Shown here: one piece after another, positions 26,423 to 34,505 of the stretch
Layout of the letters: each line of letters opens with the position of its first letter
Position numbering within the stretch: position 1 is the stretch's first letter
NCBI GenBank assembly: GCA_009691715.1
Contig: SIAN01000010.1
Coordinates: 38,631 to 102,630, forward strand
Length of the DNA: 64,000 bases
Origin: Planctomycetota bacterium
GTDB lineage: Bacteria > Planctomycetota > B15-G4 > SIAN01
Reading direction: 5' to 3'
The notes under the pieces: generated by a model
Told to the model about the DNA's origin: nothing
Databases searched by the model: none
Seen by the model: the letters and a program-made list of their open reading frames with translations, nothing else
Made by a program: the position numbers and the translations under genes

Positions 26423-28018
26423 ATGTCGAGCGAGTCGATCGCCAATCCAGGTCATGCCAGCGCGCGGGTCGGTTGGGCCCGGTCGTTGCGGCGCCGCGGG
26501 TGTTGGATCGGCAACTGCGTGGCGCTGCTCGCGATCCTGACCGGTTCGGCGCCCATTGCTTGCAACCTGGTCTGGGGGCACAGCCCGACGCCATGCTGCC
26601 TGCTCCACGGCGAGATGGCGAAGGAATGACTCGGCATCGACTCGTCCGAACGATCGTTTTCGGTCGGTTACCAGGACATCGGCGGCGGCAGCCAGAAGGA
26701 CTTCTTCCAGGTCCGCGATCCGGCCGGCGGATCGTTGAGCAGGAACATCTATTCGGCGAACGCGTGGAACGCGTACTACGACGGCATCAAGGTGAAGAAG
26801 AACGGCAGCGAGGCCTACACGATCGGGACGCAGTTCACCGGCAACTTCGCCAATCCGAACAACCTGCTGCTGACGCGCTGGACGGCGGGCGGCGGCACGC
26901 CGTGGAGCGCGCCGGTGAATGCGGCGTCGGTGGTCTACTCGCCCACGAGTCTCGGCCTGGCGGGGAAGGAGGCGTGGGGCTGCCGCGTGATCAAGGCGTC
27001 GGCGACCGACCTGTTCATCTCCGGCTGCACCGACCTCGAGATCTTCTGCGCGCGGATCGATCGGGCGACCTTCGCGCTGGTCACGAGTTGGGGCGTGAAC
27101 GGTGTGCAAAGCGTGCTTTCCTCCACGCCGAACGGCTGTCCGAAGCACGCGATGCCGGGCGCGTTCCTGCTGTTCAACTTTTATCCGCAGGCGTCCGTCG
27201 AGACGGTTGGCTCGCTGCTCTATCTCGGCGGCACGCTGATGAACGACATCGCCGGATTCCCGATCGACTACGACTTCGTCTCCGCGTGCTACGACGTGAA
27301 CACGGGCGCGCTGGTGCCGCCATACAACGTGCAGTACAGCCGTTGGTTGGGCGACGAAAACATGACGGCGGCGGCGGGGACATCGACCGGTTTCTATGCC
27401 ACAGGGACCGTCGATCCGTCCGGCTTCCCGCAGATGGATCTGGTCTGCTGGGACTCGAATCGATCGCAGCGTGCGCCGTACCTGATCCGGCAGCCGACCC
27501 CAAGCCGCGGGAATGACGTCGAGGCGGTCGTCACGGGAGGCAACTGCGAGATTTACGTTGGCGGATTCGGCGGACCCGGCACGGGTGCGACGTGGCACTA
27601 CACCCATACCACGGCACCGGCTTCGACGGTTTCGCTGCCGACGCTCTGGTCCGGCGGCGGCAGCGGCTCCAATCCCAAACTTTATGGCCCGCTACAGACG
27701 CCGATCGACGAGGTCTACGATCTCGGCCTCGGCAAGGGACTCTTCGCCGGCCACGTCTTCGCCGTCGGCGGCGTGCAGTTCAGCCTGACGACGTTCGGGC
27801 AGCCACTGCAGTGCATCGCGCCGACCGGCATCACCCTGTTCAGCAACAACCCGTCGCCGCTCGCCCCGAGCTCCGATCGGGCCGTCGCCTGCAACTACGA
27901 CAGCGGCTCCTTCGGATCGGTCTACACCAGCGGCACCGCCTTCGACCCGACGAATGGCAGCAGCTTTCTCTTCTGCCCCAACCACTGGGCCGCAAGAAGC
28001 AGCCGCTACAAGCCCTGA
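26423..28018 (+). CDS. Exported protein of unknown function with an in-frame TGA at codon 69
   Basis: ATG 26423 has GAAGGAG about 7 nt upstream. Residues 1-68 include a hydrophobic export segment (WIGNCVALLAILTGSAP) and end 'GEMAKE'. A TGA (26627-26629) follows, and the same frame continues 'LGIDSSERSFSVGYQDIGGG' for 462 residues of Cys- and Gly-rich beta structure ('DLFISGCTDLEIFCARID', 'FLLFNFYPQASVETVGSLLY'). Without readthrough the large part has no signal peptide and no good start. The TGA could be Sec, a mutated Trp codon, or a sequencing error. A five-pair hairpin starting 16 nt after the TGA, with its loop at 21 nt, is present but weak. The family is not recognised. Confidence 0.6.
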
Positions 28019-28094
28019 ACCGCGCTGCCGCTCGACCTGCGCCGCAACGCTACGTCCTTCGCAACGCGCTCGACCCGTCGCCGAGAGGTCCGAC

Positions 28095-29379
28095 ATGCTC
28101 CATGCCTGCCAAGCGCTTCTCGCCGCGATCCTTCCAATCGCGCCGCAGGATGCGAAACCCGTCGCGGCACCCGTCGCGCCGCAAGCCAACTCTCTCCGAT
28201 TCGAGACGAGGCACCGACTCGCTGCTGCAGGCGGCCGGCTTGACTACCACGCGATCGCCGAGACGACGCTGCTCCGCGACGACAAGGGCGAGCCGGAGGC
28301 GGAGTTTTTCACTTTCGCCTACCTCGCCGGTGGCGCCACGGCGCGGCCCGATCGGCCGGTCACGTTCGCGTTCAACGGCGGGCCGGGTTCCTCCTCGATC
28401 TGGCTGCACATGGGGCTGCTCGGACCCAAGCTCACGCAGGTGCCGAGCGATGCCGCGAACGCCGGCGCGCCGCCCTACCCGCTGATCGACAACGTCGACT
28501 GGCTCCTCGCGGTCACCGATCTCGTGATGGTCGACCCGATCGGGACCGGTCTTTCGCGTGTTGTGGGCGCCGGCATGGGGGCCGACCATTGGGGGGTCGA
28601 CGAGGACGCGAAGTCGGTCGCGCGCTTCATCCGGCGCTGGCTCGCCGACCACGATCGGTGGGCGTCGCCGAAGTACCTGCTCGGCGAAAGCTACGGTGGG
28701 ATCCGTTCGGCGCTGCTGGTGCGCGAGCTCCAGTCGGGATCGAGTGCGGTCGCGCTGAATGGCGTGATGCTGATCTCGCCGGCGCTCGATTTCGAACTGG
28801 TCGACGGTCAGGACAACGACGCCTGCTACGCCGTCGAGATCCCGACGTTCGCCGCGACCGCCTGGTACCACCATGCGTTGCCCGATCGTCCCGACGCGCT
28901 CGAACCGTTCCTGGAAGAGGTGTCGCGGTTCGTGGCGAACGAGTACGTCCCCGCGCTGTTCAAGGGACGCGACCTCGATGGCGCCGAGCGCAAACGGTTG
29001 GTGCGGAAGCTCCATCGCGTCACGGGCCTGTCGCCCGAGTACCTCCGCCGCGCGAACCTGCGCGTATCCTCCGATCGTTTCTGCCGCGAGCTGTTGCGGG
29101 ACCGTGGTCTGGTCGTCGGCCGGCTCGATTCGCGTTACACCGGCTCTGGCGCGCGGGATGGCCGAGAACCCCGCGCTGCGCGTCTTCATCGCGAGCGGCT
29201 GGCACGACCTCGTGACAACCTTCTTCGCCGCCGAGCACAACGTGCGGCGCAGCACGATGGACCGCAGTCGCGTGACGCTGAAAAACTACCCGGCGGGTCA
29301 CATGATGTACGTCCACCACCCGACGGTCGCCGCCCTGGCGAAGGACCTGCGCGAGTTCCTCGTGCCGGCGCAGCAGTGA
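28095..29379 (+). pseudogene. Serine carboxypeptidase (peptidase S10) with an internal deletion and frameshift
   Basis: A signal-like N-terminus (MLHACQALLAAILPIAPQ) leads to 'TFAYLAGG', 'PVTFAFNGGPGSSSIWLHMG' (oxyanion region), 'LVMVDPIGTGLSRV' and the nucleophile 'LLGESYGGIRSALL'. After 'VVGRLDSRYTG' (about 29144) the frame changes and homology resumes at 'ARGMAENPALRVFIASGWHD' (with the catalytic Asp) and 'YPAGHMMYVH' (catalytic His), ending at TGA 29379. Family members have roughly 60 more residues between these blocks, so a deletion removed them and shifted the frame. All three catalytic residues survive, but not in one frame. The gene is followed closely by the DUF2911-like gene. Confidence 0.8.
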
Positions 29380-29389
29380 GGAGAGCGTG

Positions 29390-30367
29390 ATGTGCAAGCC
29401 GCTCAACGCGGTGGCGATCGTCGCGAGCCTCGCTGTGTCGGTGGTGCTGGTGGACCCTGCCGCTGCGCAACGAACGCCGGCGAAGTTTGAGTGGCAGGGG
29501 CGCGCGGTCGTGCTCGATTACGGCAAGGTGAGCGTCGGGAAACACGCCCTCGAGGAACTGCGTCCGGGCGAGACGTGGCGCATGGGCTCGGGCGCGATCA
29601 CGACACTCCTGGTCGAGGCGCCGCTGATCACCGACGACACGGTCGTGCCGCCCGGCCACTACCGAACGTGGGTGGCGCGCTACGAGGAACGCAAGTTCGC
29701 GTTGCAAATCGACGGCGCCGGGCGCTGGATGGCGGCCGGCGGCGATCATGTGACGATCCCCGCGACGTTCACTCTGGCGGATCCGCCGAGCAAGGCGCTG
29801 GAAGTCACGCTCGATCCCGGCGGCGAACAGGTTGATCCCGAAACACGTGCGCTCGGGCTGACCGTGACGTTCGGCTCGCCACGGTTGACGGTGCCGTTCA
29901 GCATCGTCGGCAGCGCGCGGAAGAAGTCGGGCGGCGCCACCATCGACTGGTGGAAGCTGCCGACCGAGTGGCTGGTGCAGCGCATCGAGCTGGCGAAACA
30001 CACACCCATCGCGGCCATCGCCTTCGACCGCGTCCCGAGGGGCGAGCCGCAGCGCTTCAACCTGCTCCTTTCCGATCACGATGTGCGCCTCGTCCCGCAG
30101 GAGACGCCACCGACCGCCGACAATGGCTTCGGTCCGTTGGCTGAGACTGCGGCCGCCTTCGAGCGCGTTGGCACCGTCACCTGGAGCGAGGCTTCGCTCG
30201 CTCCGACCGTCGCCGGCCAGCCCGACCCGGCGACCCATCTCATCGTCGACGAGGTCACCCTCGACCGGAAGACGGCGCTTCGCTTGGTCGCGCGCGCCGG
30301 CAAGCGCCGCGCGGAAGTGGTGGTGCCGTTTGAGTCAGGTGGTGCCGCAGATGTTAGGAAGCGATGA
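29390..30367 (+). CDS. Secreted DUF2911-like protein
   Basis: 325 residues from ATG 29390 (GAGGAG about 6 nt upstream; a GTG at 29387 is the alternative). A signal peptide (about 1-27, ending AAAQ) precedes 'VSVGKHALEELRPGETWRMG' and 'LITDDTVVPPGHYRTWVARY', which match the DUF2911 pattern (G-x-x-V-P-x-G-x-Y). The second half repeats the theme less clearly ('LGLTVTFGSPRLTVPFSI'). It begins 10 bp after the S10 peptidase stop, so the two are probably co-transcribed. Function of DUF2911 is not known; an extracellular or periplasmic binding role is likely. Confidence 0.7.
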   Translation: MCKPLNAVAIVASLAVSVVLVDPAAAQRTPAKFEWQGRAVVLDYGKVSVGKHALEELRPGETWRMGSGAITTLLVEAPLITDDTVVPPGHYRTWVARYEERKFALQIDGAGRWMAAGGDHVTIPATFTLADPPSKALEVTLDPGGEQVDPETRALGLTVTFGSPRLTVPFSIVGSARKKSGGATIDWWKLPTEWLVQRIELAKHTPIAAIAFDRVPRGEPQRFNLLLSDHDVRLVPQETPPTADNGFGPLAETAAAFERVGTVTWSEASLAPTVAGQPDPATHLIVDEVTLDRKTALRLVARAGKRRAEVVVPFESGGAADVRKR

Positions 30368-30581
30368 ACGTCGTCTGGGCGCGGATGCGAGTGAGCTGAG
30401 CCGATGGGAGCTCTTGGACGGCATCTCACTACGACGCGGCGGCGAAGTGCCGGATCGAGCGGTCACTCACGATCCTCGCGAAGCCGATCGGCGCGCCGCG
30501 TTGTGAAGCGTTCAAGATGGCGTTGCAGTCTGCACTGACAAACCACTCGGCGGTCGGCCACCTTCAATGGAGTCGAGTGCG
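30368..30581. other. Intergenic stretch without a supported gene
   Basis: About 210 bases between two rightward genes. No frame with homology, no strong hairpin and no clear promoter was recognised. A GGAG at 30569-30572 serves as ribosome site for the following lipoprotein gene. Confidence 0.5.
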
Positions 30582-31166
30582 ATGAGCCACCTCGGAGTCC
30601 GTCTGGCGGCGCTGCTCGTGGCCGTCCTGTTGCCAGGTTGTCCGTTCGAATTGAAGGTGCCATTGGGCGCGCCGCAGCCACGGCAACGGGACGATCGGCT
30701 GGTGGGCGATTGGGTCTGGGAGGACAAGGCGGGCAAGCAGGACTCGACGCTGGTCGCGATCCTCCCGTTCAACGAATCCGAGTACCTCATCGAGCTGACG
30801 GAAGATGACAAGAAGCCGGGGCGTTTCAGGGCATTTGAAGTCGAGATCGGTGATCAGGTGTTCTGGAACATCAACATGGTCGACACGGCGTTTCCACCGA
30901 AGTCCTATTGCTTTGCGCGGACCACGCTGCGAGACGACGGTCGATTGTCGGTGAGATGGGTGGGTGGCAAGGGCGTGCCGAAGGCCTTCGAGTCGGATGC
31001 CGACGGTCTGGTGGCGTTCCTGAAGTCGCACTCGTCCGATCCCGCGCTCGACGACACCGACGGCGCAAGCGTGTGGCGTCGACCGCTGTCCGGCGAGATC
31101 GAGAAGGGGCGGCTGAAAAGCTGGTCGAGCCGCACGGCGCCGGACGCCGCGTCGTCGGGACGCTGA
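30582..31166 (+). CDS. Small lipoprotein of unknown function
   Basis: 194 residues from ATG 30582 (GGAG 9 nt upstream; an in-frame ATG at 30567 lacks this). The signal 'LGVRLAALLVAVLLPGCPF' has lipobox L-P-G-C. The mature part is a compact beta-rich domain with 'DDRLVGDWVWEDKAGKQDST' and 'YLIELTEDDKKPGRFRAFEV', which resembles lipocalin-like 'GxWxWE' openings seen in small envelope proteins. No family was identified. Confidence 0.6.
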   Translation: MSHLGVRLAALLVAVLLPGCPFELKVPLGAPQPRQRDDRLVGDWVWEDKAGKQDSTLVAILPFNESEYLIELTEDDKKPGRFRAFEVEIGDQVFWNINMVDTAFPPKSYCFARTTLRDDGRLSVRWVGGKGVPKAFESDADGLVAFLKSHSSDPALDDTDGASVWRRPLSGEIEKGRLKSWSSRTAPDAASSGR

Positions 31167-31252
31167 GGCAGGGGCGTCACCAAGTGGTTTCCACGATCGC
31201 TCGAGACTGGCTGCGCTGGACGCTGCTCGACCGCGGTCTCCAACGACAAGGC

Positions 31253-31522
31253 ATGACCGAGGCGTTGCGGGTGCTGCGAGTTGGCGCGTTTGTGTTGGCG
31301 ATCCCGCAGGGTGTTGCCGCTTCGCTCGCGCCGCTGCTCATCGTCGTGATCTATCTGCCGGGCTTCTGTCTCGCGCCGGACTCGCTTTCGCTGCTCTTCG
31401 TGGGAGCTGGCTCACTGGCGGGGTTCTGGGACGGTGTGTTGATGACGGTTTTCGCGGGGATCGGCGCCTTCGTGGCGACGATCGCGGTCGGCATCGTCGC
31501 GTGTCGTCCCGGCCTCAAGTGA
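31253..31522 (+). CDS. Small integral membrane protein
   Basis: 89 residues from ATG 31253. Two hydrophobic helices are evident: 'GVAASLAPLLIVVIYLPGF' and 'GVLMTVFAGIGAFVATIAVG', with a short hydrophilic link. No ribosome site is obvious and an upstream GTG (31184) in the same frame could lengthen the protein. No family recognised. Confidence 0.45.
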   Translation: MTEALRVLRVGAFVLAIPQGVAASLAPLLIVVIYLPGFCLAPDSLSLLFVGAGSLAGFWDGVLMTVFAGIGAFVATIAVGIVACRPGLK

Positions 31523-31526
31523 ACTC

Positions 31527-32429
31527 TCACCCATGATTCGGCGGCCTGCCCGCGTTTTCCTGGCCGCTGTTCAGGTCGATGCCGATGTCGCTGCCGCCGT
31601 GGTCGATCTGCTGCTGCTTCTTGAAATCGGGGATCAAGGGCGGCGGCGGCGGCGGGCGCGATGGATCGAACTTGCCGTCGGCGAGTTGGCGGTCGGGTGA
31701 GGGTGGCGGGAAGACGGTGAGGTAGAGGGCGCCTTGCACGGGATCAGGGATCTGGGTGGTCGTGACGCCGCTGGCAGAGACGAACACGGTGCGTTGCGCG
31801 GCGAGGTAGTTGACCTCGATGGCGCGGACGCGGTTGGTGTCGACGCCGGCGACGGCGAGGCCGGTGAGTCCGCCCCAGGCGACGGAGAAGCCGGTGCCGC
31901 GGACGGCCAGCGTCGCCGACGGCGTCAGCACCTGGAAGTCGCTGGTCACGCCGACCGCTTCGACCTTGAAGTCGCACTTGCCACGGTAGACGGCGGCGCG
32001 CGTGCGCAGGACGGCGCCGTCCTGCACGATCACGGGCAGTTCGATGCGGCTCGAACGCGCGATGACGAGCGTCGCGTTCTTGCCGACCCGCAACGACAGC
32101 GTCGAGCGCAGGCCGGTGCGGATCTCGCAGCCGGGATCGAGCAGGTCGTTCAGCTCGGCAACCTTCCACTTGTCGCTGTCGGCGCGCTTCCATTCGGAAC
32201 GGCCGTCGACGGCGATGACCAGCGCCTGCAGCACCTGCTGTTGGCCGGCAGGGAGCGGAGCGACGACCGGCACCTGCGGTGCGACGATCGGCGCCGTAGG
32301 AGCGGGCGCGGCAGATGGGGCGACGGCGGGAGCGACAACGGGTGCCGCCGGGCTCGCCGGCTTCTCCTCCGGTTTCGTCTCCTGCAGCGGGAGCAGCGTC
32401 GCGAAGCAGAGCGCGAGAGCGAAGTTCAT
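31527..32429 (-). CDS. Secreted FecR-domain protein
   Basis: 300 residues with a signal peptide (MNFALALCFATLLPLQ), then a Pro/Ala-rich linker of about 45 residues. A FecR-type domain follows: 'LQALVIAVDGRSEWKRADSD', 'LLDPGCEIRTGLRSTLSLRV', 'VIARSSRIELPVIVQDG', 'TPSATLAVRGTGFSV'. FecR domains outside iron signalling are commonly envelope sensor or scaffold modules; no cytoplasmic or membrane part exists here. The start ATG 32429 overlaps the lipoprotein stop by 4 bp, making it the last gene of a three-gene leftward operon with the lipoprotein and the beta-barrel protein. Confidence 0.8.
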   Translation of the reverse strand: MNFALALCFATLLPLQETKPEEKPASPAAPVVAPAVAPSAAPAPTAPIVAPQVPVVAPLPAGQQQVLQALVIAVDGRSEWKRADSDKWKVAELNDLLDPGCEIRTGLRSTLSLRVGKNATLVIARSSRIELPVIVQDGAVLRTRAAVYRGKCDFKVEAVGVTSDFQVLTPSATLAVRGTGFSVAWGGLTGLAVAGVDTNRVRAIEVNYLAAQRTVFVSASGVTTTQIPDPVQGALYLTVFPPPSPDRQLADGKFDPSRPPPPPPLIPDFKKQQQIDHGGSDIGIDLNSGQENAGRPPNHG

Positions 32430-32953
32430 GAGCCGGCTCCGCCAGCGTGGACGGCGCGCCAGTCCTCGACGCGGCCGACCAGTTCGAGCAATTCGAGCCC
32501 GTGCAGCGGCTGCGACGCGGTCCGCTCCGGCATGAAGCCGTGGAACACCAGATCGCGCGTGCACCAGCGCGGCGCCTGCGGGAAGAGCTGGCCAGTCACA
32601 CCGCGCTCGAGCGGCACGACTTGGCAGATCGCGACCGCGACCAGACCCACCGTCGCAGCACCTTCCGCCTCAACGGTCGCGTCCTCGGCGACCCAGCCGC
32701 GTTCACGCGCCGCGACGAGTCGCGCCGTGAAGCTCGCGTAGTCGGCCTTGCCATCCGCCAGCAGGAACAGCGCGTGCAGAGCGTCGTCATTCGAGACTCG
32801 CGGCGAAGTCTCGAGCGCCTGCCAGAAGCCGAGTTCGTCGCCCAACAGCTCCACCCGCGCGATCACCGGCGTTCCGGCCGGCGGCGTCGCGCATCCGGCC
32901 GCCAGCAGCACCGCGACTCCGCGCGCCCACGCGCGCTTGCGATCAGAACGCAT
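32426..32953 (-). CDS. Lipoprotein of unknown function in the FecR/beta-barrel operon
   Basis: 175 residues. 'RAWARGVAVLLAAGCATPPA' is a lipoprotein signal with lipobox L-A-A-G-C. The mature part is about 150 residues with 'GDELGFWQALETSPRVSNDD' and 'LHALFLLADGKADYASFTA' (helical); no domain recognised. It overlaps the beta-barrel gene by 11 bp upstream and the FecR gene by 4 bp downstream, so it is part of their complex or at least their transcription unit. Confidence 0.7.
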   Translation of the reverse strand: MRSDRKRAWARGVAVLLAAGCATPPAGTPVIARVELLGDELGFWQALETSPRVSNDDALHALFLLADGKADYASFTARLVAARERGWVAEDATVEAEGAATVGLVAVAICQVVPLERGVTGQLFPQAPRWCTRDLVFHGFMPERTASQPLHGLELLELVGRVEDWRAVHAGGAGS

Positions 32954-34382
32954 AGGTCACGCCTCCGAACAGGATCTGTCGCGTCCCGTCTTCTTCGGGC
33001 GGCATCGCGCCGCCGGGCATGAACGCGCCGTAGCGGAACGACAGCGTCACGTCGGGGCGGACGTTCCAGTCGAAGCCGAGGTCGAGCTCGGCGCCGACGA
33101 AGCGTTCGCGCACGGTCGGGACGTTGATCGGCGCGTCGGGATCGAGCTTGTTGAACAGATAGAAGGCGGCGACGGCGCGCAGCCGCTCGAGGCGCGCGTC
33201 GCCGGCGAACGGCGAGGTTTCGAGGCCGACCCGCAGCGTGGCGAGGTTGCCCGGATCGGGTGCCAGCGCGAGACCGGTGTCGAGGAAGCCGAAGCCGTTG
33301 AAGCCGCGGTCGATGGTGCCGGCGGTGTTGCCGCCGAAGGTGTCGGCCGAGTCGAGGCGATCGTCATCGGCTGATGCGACGATGAGCGCACCGTCGATGC
33401 GTGACTTGCGGGCGTCCTCGAGCGACCAGGCCACTCCGCCCGCGAACGCCCAGCCGAAGATCGACTCGTGCGTCTGCGTGCCGGGCGTTCCGACGGCCGT
33501 GATCGGACTCGACAGCGCGCGACCGGTCTCGACGTCGAACTCCGCGTACCAACTCGACTGCGGCGTCAACGGCCCGCGTGCGCCGGCGCCCCAGTAGGTC
33601 GAGTCGTACTCGAACTCGGTCGGATAGACCTCGAGCCCGTCCTGGAAGATGGTCGAGTCGCGATCGTTGCGGTCGGTCTGGCGCAGGACGTGCGCGAAAG
33701 GTGTCACGTCGCCGCCGCGTCGCTCGAGCGTCGCACCGATGAAGCGCCGCTTGGTGTTGGTGTCGAAGCTCGGGCGCGAGGCGTCGAAGTCGATGAAGTC
33801 GTTGACCGGAGTGTCGGCCGCGATCACGCCGAGCTCGAGGCCGCCGCGCGCGACTGTCGCGCGCACGCCGATCAACGTGGCGGACAGCGCCACGCCGTTG
33901 CCGACCTCGAAGTGCTGCTTGCCGAGTTGTGCACCGATGCGCCAAGCACCGTTGGCCGCGGCCGCACCGTCCGCGCTGTCGAACTCGTACCACCACCGTT
34001 CGCTGAGCGGTTCGCGCAGATCGTCGCCTTGGCCATCGAAGTCGTCGCCGGTGTTCCAGTCGTCGTAGCGCAGCTTCAGCCGCGCGAAGAAGCGATGGCG
34101 GCCGTCGATCTCCGCACGCATCCACGCGCGCGCGTCGGTCTGCCGCAGCGTGTGTGACTTGCTCTCCGCGTCGTCGATGCTGTAGAGCGAGAAACCGATC
34201 GACCCGCCCCATTCGAGCAGCGCCCGCTCGGAAAAAGCCGCGTCGCCCGGCAGTTCGAAGCGCGCCGCCTGATCGAGCTCGCGCAACTGCCGTTCGACGC
34301 GCTGCACGGCGTCGTCGCCGGACTGCGCATAAGCCGGCGTCGCGGCCAGCGCGCATGCGATGGCAATCCGTCGCAGATCCAT
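32943..34382 (-). CDS. Outer-membrane beta-barrel protein
   Basis: 479 residues from ATG 34382, with AGGAGAG directly upstream; the longer start at 34418 lacks this. Signal peptide about 1-20 (ending AYAQ). A short coiled segment 'AVQRVERQLRELDQA' precedes many amphipathic strands with aromatic ends, e.g. 'RHRFFARLKLRYDDWNTGDD', 'WRIGAQLGKQHFEVGNGVAL' and 'GGVAWSLEDARKSRIDGAL'. It ends 'FGGVTYAF' with the C-terminal Phe of outer-membrane barrels. It resembles alginate-export/porin-type barrels. First gene of the barrel-lipoprotein-FecR operon, suggesting an envelope transport assembly. Confidence 0.75.
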   Translation of the reverse strand: MDLRRIAIACALAATPAYAQSGDDAVQRVERQLRELDQAARFELPGDAAFSERALLEWGGSIGFSLYSIDDAESKSHTLRQTDARAWMRAEIDGRHRFFARLKLRYDDWNTGDDFDGQGDDLREPLSERWWYEFDSADGAAAANGAWRIGAQLGKQHFEVGNGVALSATLIGVRATVARGGLELGVIAADTPVNDFIDFDASRPSFDTNTKRRFIGATLERRGGDVTPFAHVLRQTDRNDRDSTIFQDGLEVYPTEFEYDSTYWGAGARGPLTPQSSWYAEFDVETGRALSSPITAVGTPGTQTHESIFGWAFAGGVAWSLEDARKSRIDGALIVASADDDRLDSADTFGGNTAGTIDRGFNGFGFLDTGLALAPDPGNLATLRVGLETSPFAGDARLERLRAVAAFYLFNKLDPDAPINVPTVRERFVGAELDLGFDWNVRPDVTLSFRYGAFMPGGAMPPEEDGTRQILFGGVTYAF

Positions 34383-34505
34383 GGTCTCTCCTGGCCTATC
34401 TGCGGGGGATATCGGCACCCGATCGGAAGAACTTGCGCGCTCGCCTCAACTTAAGCCGCTACAGCGGCCGATCTCTCCTGAACCACCTGACTGCGGGAGA
34501 TCGCC

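Noticed and set aside
27696..27720. tRNA or other RNA gene in the 21-30 kb region
   Set aside because: No cloverleaf with the conserved GGTTCRA T-arm was found there or elsewhere in the window by eye.
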